Part shown: in pieces, positions 19,518-34,100 of the stretch
Layout of the letters: each line of letters opens with the position of its first letter
Numbering within the stretch: the stretch's first letter is position 1
Origin: Cruorifilaria tuberocauda
Taxonomy: Eukaryota; Nematoda; Chromadorea; Rhabditida; Onchocercidae
DNA length: 64,000 nt
Direction: 5' to 3'
Assembly: GCA_013365365.1 (NCBI GenBank)
Contig: JABVXU010000003.1
Span: forward strand, 248,001-312,000
Position numbers and translations under genes: made by a program
The notes under the pieces: generated by a model
What the model saw: the letters and a program-made list of their open reading frames with translations, nothing else
The model's database searches: none
What the model was told of the DNA's origin: nothing

Positions 19518-22500
19518 ATGTCAGCTATAAATGGTGAAAGTAATTCAGCAGTTCGTATGCCTGTTGTAAATAATGTCATGTTAAATGATGCATTGCAATC
19601 GCAGTAATTCTTTCATATTTACTTTTGGTCAATTTTAATCGTTGAGCTAGTGAAATAATTAGAAATACGGTGTATAATGTAAGATATTAGGCCATATTTT
19701 TTTCTATTTTACTATTTACCCATTAACCCTTAGCAGAGCGCATTTTCTGTGAAAGAGTTAGTTTCGAGAAAACTGCTGCAACTAAAAATGTCGATTGGTA
19801 ATAAAACACAATAAAGTTCCATTATTTGGAATTCATTCCCAATTGACATTGTTGACTAAAGTGTGGTGATTTAAGGTGTCAACCTAATTTCTCATTTGTA
19901 GTGTTTTTTAGTATGTTGGAAGTTTTTATGTGGCAGGAACATTTGAGACACTGAACCGAGCGTTTATGGTTTAAAAGTTTTAGAAGTTTGATAATCATTT
20001 AGGAGGAAACTTTTTCGATAAATATATTCCTTACGTTTAATGACAATTATGTTTTTTGAGAAAAAAATACTGAAAATTTTGAGCAGAATAGAAAGCGATG
20101 TGATTAATGTCTCCGCATTATTATTTTGGTTTAATCATCCTGCCAAGTCTTAAAATGATTCTTCGCGCTCTTTTCACTTGCCTGTTAAAGAAAATTTTGA
20201 AAGCAAAGGAGATCAAAGCATCAGTTGTGTTTATTTTACAGGCGTGAAAATATTATGCCAAATGGCAGTGCTTCATTTCAACCAAATCAGAGGTCTGAAG
20301 CCCCACGCGAAAGCGCAATGCGTGGAAACGTGAGAGTATGTTTCTAAAATCTTTGTCCAGTTTTGAATTCTGTATACATTAAGTTTAGTTATATTCTTTG
20401 AGGTATTTGCAGAGGCTGCGTGTCGAGGATGCATTATGCTACTTGGATCAAGTGAAACAGCAGTTTGCAGATGCGCCAGATGTCTATGTTAACTTCCTGG
20501 ATGTTATGAAAGATTTCAAATCTCAGGCGTAGGTTTCAGTTATTTTTCCACTAACGTTAAGAAAAGTATATTAACATCCATAAGAGCCAGAAATCTTTTC
20601 CTCGAAAATGATGCTGTGCGATAACAGTCAAGAAATTAGTGTAGTATGATGGAACGTTTATTCTTAAGATTTTCGCACAATAAAGAAAGTGTGATTTGAA
20701 GTTGAATTGCAAATTCTTTAATTTACAGTATTTATAATTCATCTAGATAGATGAGTAACTAGGTATTTATGATCCTTGCTTAATTTGTTTAATATTGTGC
20801 TTTAAATGATATGAATTTTCAGCATTGACACGCCCGGTGTGATAAAACGGGTTTCACGTTTGTTTCGTGGTCGACCCAATCTAATTGTTGCATTTAATAC
20901 ATTTCTGCCACCTGGATTTGATGTTTCTGTTGATGGAATAAAGGTTATCATAACCGAACCAAATGGTCGTAGACAAGTCATCAATGAAAGTATGCTTTGC
21001 TTAAAAATTATTTTAACAGGAAAAGGAGGTTAAGAATTATGATACCAGTTATTATTTGTATCATTTTCTTTTATTTTTTCGATATTTCATTTTCAAAGCA
21101 CTGGGGATACTTGTATGTTGTGGGCATGCAGTATTATTGCAGGTATGTCATTTGACTGCACGTCCATATCTATATTTTATATTGTTGGGATTGCGTTTAA
21201 TGATCTAGAAATAGTTATAGTTTTTACTGAAGCAGCTGATAAATTGTGGGAGATGTCCTATATTGAGTCCTTACTCTTTGTCTCTCCTAAACCCTGTTTT
21301 TATTTTTATAACTTTTTCCTTTTTTCCTGCATTGAAGCTTCATTTTTTCGTATCGAAGAACATATTGACAAAAAGTCTGCACATTTTATCATCTATTCGT
21401 AGGTCCTACCTGCTATTTATATTACATAGATTTTTGAGTCATAAAGAAAAAATAATTGTTAGTTGTTTGTTAAAATTCTAGACTAAAGGAATTTATCAAT
21501 GACTGTTTAATATTACATATTATAAGTAGAGGCGGCAGGATTTTGAGCGCTTCGGTTTTAATAGATCTTGAAGATTATGATGTATATCATAATTGAATTA
21601 ATTATTTGATATTTTTTTCTGTGCATTTTTCAACATATCAAAAAAATTAAAAGGAAATGTGAAAAGTGATTATGCACACATTTTTTTCAGATCATTCTGA
21701 ATCATCAGAGATAATACAAAGTCCTCAAGTGACAAATACATCATCCCCGGTTCATCCCGTTGTGGATATTGCTAGAGATCCATTATCAGCAGCAACGGAA
21801 GCCAGTGCATCAGATCCAAGTCCTAGAGCTGAACCAGTTATCAGTCCGGAAAATCAACTCACATCGACTGTTGTAGATCTTCAGTCTAGTGAAGTTAGGC
21901 CTATTGGTTTACTATCAAACCGTGTGGCTGTTGCAACTTATCAAGATGCTGTATTATACAGAAACAAAGTAATGGTGAGTAATTACATATTAAAAAAAAT
22001 ATCTGTTAGTTATATTATAAATTGATTTTCTTTCGTGTTCTGTTGACCACTCCATACTTGAAGTGGAAAAAGAAACAATTTTCAATCTGTTTCCAGGCTC
22101 GCTTCGAGGAGCGACGTGAAATTTACCATAAATTTCTTGAGATTCTTCAACGACTTCAACGACTAACACAGGTAAGTCCTATAATGTAGTCGGTTAGTTA
22201 TTTCTTCTGCAGCTACAAATTATTCTTACGCTTTGATGCTTAAGCCATTAATGTATATGATTTTCTTGGCTGTCATAGCATCTTAAAATTATTCCTTGCA
22301 ATCATATCGAAACTAATATAATATTTCTATATTTCTGTTAATCCTTCTGTTCTGCAAAATCTTCTTTATACGGAATGAATCGTATTATTTATCGCAATAT
22401 TTATCAGTAATTTACGGCAATCAAGTAATAGGACATATTATTTTTAACTTCAGCTTTTCAGGAATTATTTTCAGGAAGGAGGAGTTATTCAAGGATACAG

Positions 22501-25500
22501 ACGAGCTTTGGAGGCAATCGAGGTGCTTTTTGAAAATGACGCAGACTTAGTGCAAGAATTTAAGCAACAGTTTCAACCGAACTCTTCTGGGTCTGGAACA
22601 TCTGGCTCATCCTCCAGTACGCCTCGAGATACGATCAGTAAAGTAATCTTTCCAAAATTCTCTGATTTCATCAAGTTTTTTATCAGATTAATAAATGAAT
22701 CTTTTAGGGAAGAATCCAGAAGAGTGGAGAACGTAGCACTTTTGTTGTTTCTCCTCAGCCGGTTTGTGTACCAAAAATTCAGAATCTACAAGTGACGAAT
22801 CTTGGAAAACGTACTGCTTCGATATATTCTACAACATCAGCCAAGGTCTTTAAATTGTTACCAAGTTCACCATATTTTATGTTGTACCCTTGTTATAATA
22901 TTTTATATAACAGTAGCCTTATATATGTGGATCATTTTTAGAATGATATTTACGTTAGTTCAGCAATTTCTGACATAAGGCAACTTGATATGTTCAAACA
23001 CGACGTAATTTTTATTTCTGGTTTCTAGTTTTTGACCATTCAGAATTTTTATTAATCATGGTCTCTGCTTGCAGAAAGCAAAATTAGGAAGTATTAATAT
23101 GCTAACATATGATACAGATGTTGAAGAAGCAGCCAAATTCGGTACCGTCGAAGATTATCTTTTCTTTGACAAGGTATGCTGGCTACGAGAAGTAAGCATT
23201 TTGCTTCCTTTTGATTTTTCTTTAAATTCCACGTTTGCTTTACCAGGCATTTTTGCTAATGTTTGATAAAACTGATTAAGTCTGAAGTGCTGAAAAGAAT
23301 CAGGATTTTGCATTCCATGCAGGACACCGGGAGGTTTTTTTATTCATAATGATAAGTAACATATTTGCGAAAGTTATTTAATGTATTGAAATAGCTATTT
23401 AAAATAAAAAAAAATTCGATATTAATATTGATATTTTTTGTATCAAAACTTTGGAAGGAAACGAGCTTTTAATTTTTTTTGTTGCTGCCTTTTTTGTTGT
23501 TATCGATGATAATACTGTTTATAAAATTCATGAAAATTTTGAAAATAAAATTCATGAAAATTCTAAATTACGTAGATTATGGTAATTTTTATAGATACGG
23601 AAAGCACTAATTGATAACGGCGTACATGAAAACTTTCTGCGTTGCCTTGCTTTATATAACCAAAGTATTATTTCGAAAAATGAACTTGTGGAACTTTTAA
23701 CACCTTTCATCGGGTATAATTTTCGTAAAATATAGAAAAGAAGTAGGAAATGTCAATTTGTAATTGCTTTTGTAATCTTAAATTATCTTTGTGGTGCGAG
23801 TGAGAAATTTTCAAAATTACTTTTTCATTCGTTTGACTGTTTTTATACCGTTCATGGCTTGGAATGCTTCTGACATTATTTTTTCCAGACGTTTTACACT
23901 GTTATTGAAACATGTGAAAGAACTTTTGGGCCTGCCGGACACACATGGCGATAGTCAGCAGAGCGATGATAAATATCGACGGCGACAACTTCACAGCAAC
24001 GATGATATAGAATTGGAACACAAAATTGGTAATTTTAAAGCTGTATTTAGGAAGTCAAAGTAATCGATTAGAAGATAAACTTCTTTTTAATTATGAATTA
24101 GATTTAGCGTTCATATATTCTTTATAATGAATCAGGAGTTTCAGATTATGCTACATGTCGGAGACTAGGTGTTAGCTATCGCTCTTTGCCAGAATCCTAC
24201 GAAAAACCACTTTGTTCCGGACGAACAGCGCTTTGTGAATCAGTCCTGAACAATTCCTGGGTTTCATTTCCATGTTGGTCTTCTGAGGACAGTTCAGCCG
24301 TCCATTCTAAGAAAACACCGTTTGAGGAATTCGTATTTCGTACGGAAGATGAACGTTATGAGGTTTTTACCTTTAACGAAGTTCTTTTATAATTTTTATA
24401 TATCATTTATACATATATATATATCATTCATTTCCTCATTTTAAAGTAGATATTAAATAATCTGCCTTAAAAGAATTTTTCAGTTGGACATCGTCATTGA
24501 AGTGAACAAAACAGCTTTAGAGGTTTTGGAAATGGTTCAGCGGAAGATGTCACGGATGAAAAATGAAGAATTGAATATCTTTCGTTTGGGTCCTTCTTTG
24601 GGTGGCAGTTCTGATTCGATAATGTTACGCGCATTACAGAGAATTTATGGGTAAAATTATAAAACTTTCTAAACTGGTTCAAAAATTGAAATGGTAAGAA
24701 ATGATTCAGTTTTATAAAAAAATAGAAAAAAATTTTTTTTTAAAAATTTTTTAGAGATCATACGTTAAAGATGTTAGAAGGAGCAATGAAAAATCCTCAA
24801 GTTATGATACCAAGACTAATTGAACGAATGCGACAAAAGGATATTGAATGGCGTAAAAATCAAGAAATATGTAATCGCATTTGGCGTGAGGAAACGGATA
24901 AACATTTTGTAAAAAGTCTAGATCATCAATCAATAATCTTTAAGCAAAATGATTTGAAACTACTTCGTGCAAAAACAATCATCAGCCAATTCGAGAATTT
25001 ATATGATGAGGTAAGTGCATTCATAAGTTTCATATCGATCAAAGGAGTCCCATAGATTTCATTTAGTTGTATCGGTCTATGGCTTTTAGAATTTATAAAT
25101 CCAGTTTGTTGATATTTAGCGTTCTGATCGAAACGATGAAGGTGAATCAGTGGAATACGGACCACATTGCATTTATTCATACCCGGAAGATATACGTGTT
25201 CTGTATGACGTTAACGATTTGATAATACATTATGTGAAACGACAAGCGAATATTCAGAAAGAAGAGAAACGTCATGCGAAACGTTATTTGAAACGTTTCG
25301 TCCCTGAATTATTCAATATTCCACCTCAAGAGTTGAGTGATGAGGAGGAAATGGATGACCGAGATCATACTGGTTCGTTTTTTCTAATTAAAAAGAAATA
25401 TTTTTAGCGAACTTTCTTTACTCAGTTTATAAATCATAAATTACGATAATTCCAATGAAGAAATCTTTGATGGGCAATACATTATCCGACTTCTAGCACT

Positions 25501-28019
25501 ATAATTGATATTAAAGGTCAGAATCTTGAAAAAGAGCGAAGTGTTGGACCACCTACAGATGAAACTCAAAAGGCGACATCAAATGATGATGTAAGTTAAT
25601 AAGGACAATGTATAGAAATAATTATTATTGCAAGATATAGATATCTTGAAGTCAGATATGGCATATTTTTCATCTAGCTAGGGGTGATATTTGTTATCAG
25701 ATGTAGCAGGATTGGTTTCCATCTATGAATACTACTGTTCATTTGCATTTGTCACATTAATTCTTTCGACTTATAATTTAATTTGTAACTCCAGTAAGTC
25801 TGAAGGGATGAGCATTGTAGGATTTAATGAGTGTGTAAAATTCAATGGTTTTCTTATTGAATATATAGTTTCAATGATTTCCAAATATGAGTTATCCTTT
25901 TTTAGTTCAAATTGTTGGAAATTTCACATAAGTCTTCGTGTTTCCTGGTTTTTATGTAAGAACGTTTTCAGACTGAAAATCAATCCTCGAATGGAAACGA
26001 GTCTTCTACATATCGTCTTTTCTATGGTGCTAACACATGGTGTATATTTATTAGACTTCACCACTTAATGTGTGATCGGTTGGCTTATTTAAAGAAAACG
26101 CACCAAGAAATCATTAGGAATCACGAAGTAATTTTAGCGTTTCATTTTATAGCTTTTTTAAAGAATTGCAATATTCGTTGATATATTTCAAAATATATCT
26201 GGTATTAAGTGGTATTTAAGGCATATACTGGCTCTTCAAACTGGAACTTTTAAAAAATAAGCATAGCATTTTTTGGATTGATTTTTATAAAAATATTCGC
26301 ACATAATTTCGAGTTTTGATAAAATATTTAGGTGGAAGAGCGCATACGGATGGAACGTGAAGCTGTGATAAACCGATGTACTGATGATGGTAGATTGTTG
26401 AAATCAGTTGAACTGGATATAAAACTTGGTTTATCTTTGCTGAAACCAGATAATCAAAGTCCAGTTAACTACTACAGTGCATTGATTAGTGAAGTTAAAA
26501 ATCTTCTGGATGGTCTCACTGATAGTGTTGCTTTCGAAGATAACGTCAGGTAAGTAGTAATACTGATTGAATTATTTTGCAGCATAATGAGTCTGATTGA
26601 AATTTTGAAAATGAAATTGAAATTTATTATATCTTGTTTTTTTTCAGAAAGATGTTTGGAACGGCTGCATATTTAGCATTTACAATGGATAAAATTATCA
26701 TAACCATTGCACGGCAACTTCAAAACATGTCTTGCGAGGATGCTAACATTGCTAGTATGGATTTGTACAAAAAGTACCGATTTGTACAGCCTGTTAGTTT
26801 GTATAGTCGAGATAAAAATGAAGAAAATATTGATGAAGCTTATGAACGGGCTGCACAAGAAGTGCTTGCCAATCAGAATTGTTTCAAGACTTTTTTCCTT
26901 CATGATACCCGAAGCGTTACGATGGAACTGATCGATAGCGATGTAACTGAGGAAGGAGAGAAAGGTGACAGTGACCAAGAATGGAGCCGCTATGTGCATC
27001 ATTATATCGAGGTTCACCTTTTGAATCTATTTAAACTAAATCATAAACAACTTATAATGATTTTCGATTTCATCTGCCTTATGAATAATTAATGCATGCA
27101 TCATGGATACAGAAGCAAAGATGTGCTGTTATATGTATATATAATTTTCATTTCAATTTTTAATATTTAGAGTCTTACAAGTGAACCATCGTCATCGGCT
27201 TTAAGTCCAGAAGATCAACAACAGATGCTCGAAACTATTGGTGAAAGACCTCCTTTGTTTCTTATGAAATATATCAAAACGGGAATGGACAAATGCAGGT
27301 CTGTTTATTTATGACATGTCATTGTACTGCAAAGTCTTTGGATATATTATCTTGTACCTTTGTTTTGATATCTTTATTCTGACATTCCATTGTCAGTTTC
27401 AGAAAAAAGGATGATGAGACGAGTAAAAAAAATGAAGATAATAATGGAGAACAAAAATTGGAAGAGAAATTACCTAATATTACAATGAGTGAGGATTTAA
27501 GCGCACTTTTTTCTCCAGCTGGAAATTATAAGATGCGATTTACCAAAGGTTCAGGCGATTTGCTGATAAAGGCTGGAGCTCCACGAAAAGGGATGGATGT
27601 AAGTTTACGATTTATATGCAAATTTAGATAAAAAACAGAAGAACGAGAAAGGAAATAGTTCAAGAGGATACATAATATTAGAGATAATCAGTTGATTGAT
27701 TTAGTCTTAAAAGTTATATTGAAGGCCGTAGATGAATCCTGTAGTTATTTGGGATGTTTTGAACGTTGATTGACTAAATTTTAATTTGCAGAAACACAGA
27801 ATAGTCACGGGGCGGAGAAAAGATCGTTTTCTGACATGGTTAGAAGAACGATTGAGTGAGGACGGTGGAGATGTTTTGGGTCCCCGAAACTGGCTTGCAG
27901 ATGGTTCACGAATAGTACCTGTGCGCCATCCTGAATTTTCTTATATCACTTATAACCGTTACTTCTCTTCCATTTCCAGCACTTCATCAAGTTCATCATC
28001 AAATCGCAGTCAACGCTAA
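19518..28019 (+). CDS. sin-3: SIN3 transcriptional corepressor
   Basis: Scaffold of the SIN3/HDAC histone deacetylase complex in the nucleus. Twenty-two exons join in phase: 19518-19603, 20242-20335, 20413-20528, 20823-20989, 21691-21974, 22097-22171, 22475-22642, 22708-22845, 23075-23173, 23595-23713, 23889-24028, 24136-24362, 24484-24650, 24755-25010, 25120-25372, 25517-25590, 25972-26127, 26332-26549, 26648-27011, 27171-27298, 27403-27598, 27792-28019. This gives 1250 residues, close to human SIN3A. PAH1 begins near residue 61 ([20 protein letters not shown]), PAH2 near 240 ([14 protein letters not shown]), PAH3 near 392 ([27 protein letters not shown]). The HDAC-interaction/corepressor region starts near 497 ([20 protein letters not shown]). 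The C-terminal SIN3 module includes [36 protein letters not shown] and [18 protein letters not shown]. The protein ends in a Ser-rich tail. The ATG at 19518 is the first good start; an upstream exon is possible. Confidence 0.95.
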
Positions 28020-29816
28020 AATGAGAATTTGTATGTTATTTGATTTTTGTTTTACATTGTAAATCGATTACAATTCCGGTTTTTTCTATAATGTAGTAAA
28101 TTTGTAATACTCTGATGGTGTTAGCTTAGAGTTTTTGATATTTAAGCTAAGTATTTTATGAAAAGTGAGCTATACTATACTATGCATCTATTTTGTTTTT
28201 ATATCCCACAGCGTTCAAAAGCCGTGGTTTTTTTTCAATTTACTTGCAAAGTGACAGGGTCTATTGCAGAAGCTGCAGTAAAGAAGTTTCTGTAAGATTA
28301 AAACAGTTTCCAATCAGCAGTAGTTCATGAAAATCAAGTTGCAAAGACTTATTATGTCTTTCTTATTATATTCATTTTTATTCAATCGGATAGTTTAAAC
28401 ATGGTTGATTTTTAAAAAATGAAATTATGTTTAATATTTATTACTGAGAGAGTAGATTAAATTATATCTAAAAGCGGTCAAAGGATTTATCTTTTTTCTC
28501 AATATTAGTTGATGTTTTGATGCGTTACTTGTCATGTATACTATGTCATATAATTTCTGAATTTCATTCATTTTTCATCGGTGCAGAAAAATGCACAGAT
28601 TTTGGCCCATTTACGCGCCCGAGTTTTAGCAATATATGATTATTTTGCGTTTCAGCGATGTCGATATTTCTTGTCATATTTGAAAGTTAATTTTTGTGCG
28701 TGAGATTCATTTATGTTGAAATGGGAAAACAAATTATTTAAACTGTGGATTTTAAAACTCTTGAACTGTTATTCGACAAAATAATGGTAATGCTTATTTT
28801 CGCGGGCATGTTGGAATTAAACCAGTTAAGTAAATCAAATTAGAATTAAATATAAGAACAATAGAAGACCTATGAAGAAAGTGACCTTAAGCCGTGTGTT
28901 CAAGAACGAAAAATGGAAGACGCAATGGTTTCATGAGCATATATACTTTTAAGAAACAAACATAATAAATCGGAAAGCTTATTTCCAATGAAAACTATAA
29001 CTTCTTGAATAGGATCATTCATACAATGCAACATAAAAACACAGAATAGAATGCATACAGCGCAAAAAGTGATAAATGATCGATCATACGCTGACTAAAT
29101 GTTAGAGGTTATCACTTAAGATGATCGATCAGGATGACTGATAATCTTCTCAAGACATGACACTGTAAGAAGAAATATGTACCAGTAAGTGAAGTATAAT
29201 AGTTCTACTGCACTTGAGATATTTTCCTAATTTACAATAAGCTCCAAGCCTAATTTTTTTAAAAAGTGACTGAAAGGGGTTGAATGCATATGGTTGCGGG
29301 TTTTCATTTTTTATTTCAGTACTTACTGGAAATCAAATTTAATATGTACAAAAAAAAGTATACTGTATCAATATCGTTAAAAGGGTAAACCAGAAAATGA
29401 TCATGGTATGGTCCATAACAAATTTGTCCTTTGAATACATTTAATTAATAATATAATGAACAAAAGGGACAGTTATCTTTCAGCAATGGTGCATTAGATT
29501 TTTAAAATCAAAAAAAATGAATCAGAGTACCGGAAGAATCGTTTATCGTTCACCAATTTTTTGTTTGCTATTTGTGACTCCTGTAAATGAATTATGTACA
29601 TATGTAGCTAAGGGAATTTAAGTGAAAGAATTATAAGTTCCATCGAAAATAAATGCATCTAAGACACACAATGAATAATGAATATGTCATACAAACTCCA
29701 ATAAATGCGAAATTTTCCAGCGACAGAATTGAAAACTGATGAAAAAGCACTATGAATGGCCTGAGCATTTCGTCATAAATACATTAACTCATTAATTAGC
29801 ACCACTGCATGTAGGT
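28020..29816. other. Convergent 3' intergenic region
   Basis: AT-rich stretch between the SIN3 stop (+) and the stop codon of the minus-strand 182-codon gene. It should contain both 3' UTRs. No coding-like exon, RNA gene or repeat stood out. Confidence 0.5.
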
Positions 29817-31181
29817 TTATGCATACATGCTTTCAGCCAGAGCCGACATTTTCAAACAAATATTAACGAATTGGTTAAAATATTCCGCTAGTTCGGCAAC
29901 TTCGCCATCCACACCTTCGTCCGCTAAATCCCACGGTAAATAACGTGATGCTTCCACCGAACAACTTGAGCTCTTATTCCTGAATAAATTGGATAATCTA
30001 AGAAATAATAATAAATGTATTATACATAAATTTACAAAAGCCATTTTGATCTCTAAATCGAAGAAAAAAGACTACTTTGATTCCAAGCAAAATTATCATT
30101 CCAAATTTTCAGTAAAAACTATTCAAAATCTTCACAAATATTAAATATTCAAATAATAAGTGGAAAGCTTTGTCTTACGTTCATTTCCATAAATAATTTT
30201 GCTTCGAACTGAACCTTTTTTCTCACTTATATAAATATCATATATTCATAAAACAGGTACAATAGCATATAAATGAAAAAAAAAAACAAAAACTGACCTT
30301 TCCATGATAGGTGATTGCTCTAATAGCGTCAAACGCAACTCGTCGACATCACCTTCCAATTTAATGCCCCAAAGTTTTTCCAATGTAGGATTGCGCTTAA
30401 GCGTTTCGACCGTTTTGGTTATTAAAGGCGATAAATATGGCTTGTAACGATGTCGAGTACGACTGAAAAATAAAAAGTTTTGTGATTCAAATAAAGAGAC
30501 AACGCAAATTCAACTTTTAGAAATGCATTGCTAGTCGTCATAAACTGTCCAAAGGGATCAAAAAATACAGTTAATGAAAAAGAGTGATGAACTTCCACAA
30601 ATCTAAAACGTCTTCCAGGAGCATGGAAAAAACTAGAAGAAAGAAAAAAGAGGACAAGGAATTTTACTCCTTTCTTTCTTCGCTTTAAAAGCGCTTCATA
30701 TAAAAGTAATTTCAACATTCAGACATTATCCGATTCTAATGTAATGAAAAGCGGTGAAATATCAAAATTTGTACTTATTTTTCAAGCTTTACTAATTATT
30801 TGCTCTTTGAAAATATTTGCATTTCAGTTAAACAAAAGCACCACATAATTTTAGCTCCTTCAATTCCTTCAAATTCTTGTGAATGAGAAATGAAAAAAAA
30901 GAACAGAGCAACTAGATCCCAAAACCTTATAAATTCTCAATTTGTGTCGAATGATAAGCATTTGGAAGTGAAACCTACTCTTTGGTAAAACGAGTAGTGT
31001 AGCTTGATGCTGTCGATGGTTGCTGCATTTCCTGACAGAAGGAAATAGTTTTAGACGGCTTCCTGGATATATTGCTGTTCTCATAATTTTTCGAATCTTT
31101 GCTATCGCCTGCTTTTAATGAAAGCTTTTCAAAAATTGAAAGAGTTTGTTCCATTGTAGCTTTTATTTTTGCTTCTTCCAT
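29817..31181 (-). CDS. Conserved-looking protein of unknown function
   Basis: I do not recognise the family. Exons 31181-30979, 30462-30298 and 29997-29817 join in phase and give 182 residues. The N-terminal third is polar and Ser/Lys-rich. The middle carries a basic block, RYKPYLSPLITKTVETL, then NPTLEKLWGI and a leucine-rich helix. The C-terminus is acidic then helical: RYLPWDLADEG, GEVAELAEYFNQFV, LKMSALAESMYA. The last 45 residues read like a tightly constrained domain. There is no signal peptide or membrane segment. An acceptor (TTTTTAG) abuts the ATG, which fits spliced-leader trans-splicing, though a further upstream coding exon (see 34292-34447) cannot be excluded. Confidence 0.8.
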
Positions 31182-34100
31182 CTAAAAATGAGCACTATCA
31201 TAAGATTTGATAAAATATTTTCACGACTCATCGTGTTCCCTTCTCTAGAAGAATCATGTATTTCATGTTTCTATCAAGTGAAAACTCAGCGGAATGAAAT
31301 TATAAATTTTTTTCCTGCTCTTAAACTCTATTTATATAGAAGGTATATTATAGGAGGTATATTAGCGCGCTTGACAGGTTTACCAAAAATTTCCTTAAAT
31401 AATAAATAATTGGATGAAGAGACTGAAATAAAAGGCTGGACAGATTCACAGAAGTAAATCATATGTACGATCCTCAAATAAACGAGCGAACAGTTAGCTA
31501 CAGTACAGCTTTGGCTAAAAATTACACGAGCCGCAGTGATGCGTGTCATCCGCAAGTAAAAGACGTGATCTAAGTGTATGGACTGGAACAATGGCAGATA
31601 TCAGCTTTTCTGAAATGCAATGAAATGCAGAACACTGTGCAAAAATATGCATCAGTATTTTGCGTTGCTGGAATTTTAGAAGATAAAAAAGTTATGAAAG
31701 AAAATAGAAAAACGATGTCTGGAGCAGTGATTTAGTTGAAGTACTCAATGAATGTAGTGTCGTCTTCAATTACTGTCAAGAAAGAGAGCAGAAGAGACTG
31801 ATGGTGAAGATAAAAACATACTCGTATAAGCAGTTGATGGAGGTCTACGTACATTGCTAAGACCATTCTTGGCTTGGCTACTTTCCTACTTCTATGTTTA
31901 AAATTGCTAAGCTCAACTTGCTAAGCTAAATTGCTAAGCTGAGCATCAAGTACTCACGTAAGAATCAAACATAGAAACCATGACTGTTCCTCTCATAGCA
32001 GTGTGAAACACGAAGGAGCGGTATGCGACCTAATGAGTGACACACTATAGTCACAAGCGCGACAGTGTCGCCGTCATTTGTCACAATTCTTCGATTTTGT
32101 GCTACAGATCAGTTTCTTTAAATTATTGCTAATATTTGTTGAATCGGCTACATCAGCTGGGAAGACTGAAGTTATGAAGTCAATGAATATTACAGTATAT
32201 TTGAAAAATCTCCGATCTCCATTTTGCTAATTATCACAGCTTATCATAAGGTAATTCTGATTTATTCGACAGTGTTTGGTTTTTTTCCTAAATTAGTTGA
32301 AAATAAGATACGCGAACAAAATCCAAGAAAGTATGGTGAAATGGTTGAATGAATAGAGACAGTCTTTTGATGTACGTATCGATAAGTCCTTCTTTATAGA
32401 TTGACCATTCCTGTAAGAGTACAATACGTCTTATACGGATTCTGCTACGACAGTATATATGTGTACTTTATTGCAGAGAGTATGGGGCATTATTCTATTT
32501 TGAGAACATCAAATTGAAAAGTGAAAAGTGTTTCAAATTAATTGAAATATAATTTTTTCAATTTATGCGACTTGATCACTTTTCCATTCTGGTGAATGAT
32601 TTTCATCAAAATAAATTCATTAGCGAAGCATTTTTCTCTTTCGGTTATGATAGCTATAATCATTTATCTATATCGAAGAAAATATCGAAGTTTGAACAAT
32701 TATTGATTTTACATATTAAAATATATGAAAGCCTTAATTCTGAGAGCTACGATAATGAAACTGATAGGATAGTCGTTAATCGCAAGGGATTTAATATTAG
32801 CGAGTTCATTATGATTTGAAATCTTTGTATGTGCTGTTAAGGGATTTATGCCATATGTGTATTTATATGTAGCAAACCTGGAGAGAAAAACAAAAAGAGG
32901 ATTATGGGAGGTTTTGATATATTTGTTCCATGTCCCATTCGTGATTTTAGAAAACACTTCAGAACCATTATACTTTCTTTTGAAAATACTTCTTCAAACA
33001 AACTAAGCAATCCTATTTGTCGCAATTATAAAGTTAACAGCACCTTCAAGTCGTATGCTTCATATTATTATGCGGAACAGAAGTTCGTTAGTCTTCGAAA
33101 TCTTCCATTCAATTTCGAAGAGCTTCACTTTGAAGCATAAGCAGCAACAATTTTGAACTTTATAATTGCTTACAATGAAGAGAACTTCATTAACTACTAC
33201 ATTCCATATAAAATTTAAGAGTGGACTCTTTGAAAGCCTTCTATGATCATTACGAATGAGATGCTTTTATAGAAATTAATGATGCTCACATCTCAAATAG
33301 TTTCGTGGAATGAAATACCATGAAGATTGTTACTTTTCAGATCATGCAAAGTATTTTTTTAATGATTAAAGGATTTAAGCGAGAAATTCCTGTCAAGCAA
33401 AGTGAGGGAGAGAAGAAATGACAGAATGTGACTTATGCAAGCTTTTGAATGAATCATTGTTTCTTTCAGCATTCTAGTTCTTCCTTCATTGCACTACGGG
33501 AGTAGTGATTAGAGATTTGTAATAAGTATCTTCAAGAACAAAAAACATTTGTTAATCGACTAGGATGAAACCAAAAGGTCATCCGCTAAAGAGTGAGGAG
33601 AAAAAAGAGAGGAATAACGCTACAATATTAATCTTGCGCTGGTTGTTCCGAGAAAAACAATTAATGATCCAATTAATCACTGCTTACTCATAAATGTATG
33701 CGTGTAAAATTCAGCGATTCGTCAGCATATCAATCAGTATCCGTTCGATCACCGATTCGTAAAATTTCAAGCAATTAATCATATTTCGCTTCCCTCTCAT
33801 CTTGTCATACTTGAACAAAAACAGATATTATATCTCATTCATACTTATCAGTGATATTTTGCTTAGTTCATTTTTTCCTCAGCGTCTTTTGAGGTGAGTC
33901 ACTATTTGAGTATCTTTAGTGATATCAGCAGAATATCAATATCGTTCAAATTCCCTGCTGCTGCTACGCTGACAACGTTAACTCATACTAAATCAAATAT
34001 TCTACATTCTTGAAGTCGAACTGTACCGTTGATAGTGGAAAAAATATTTTTGGGAAGAGTTATTGAATGAAGTAAAGTAGAGTGGTAGGGTGAGTCGAAT

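Noticed and set aside
21115..21481. Open frames inside the large SIN3 intron 20990-21690
   Set aside because: They lie between two phase-matched SIN3 exons and show no coding signature.
31428..31571. 48-codon plus-strand frame with plausible codon use upstream of the 182-codon gene
   Set aside because: No convincing acceptor or donor and no partner exon; an antisense frame is also open.
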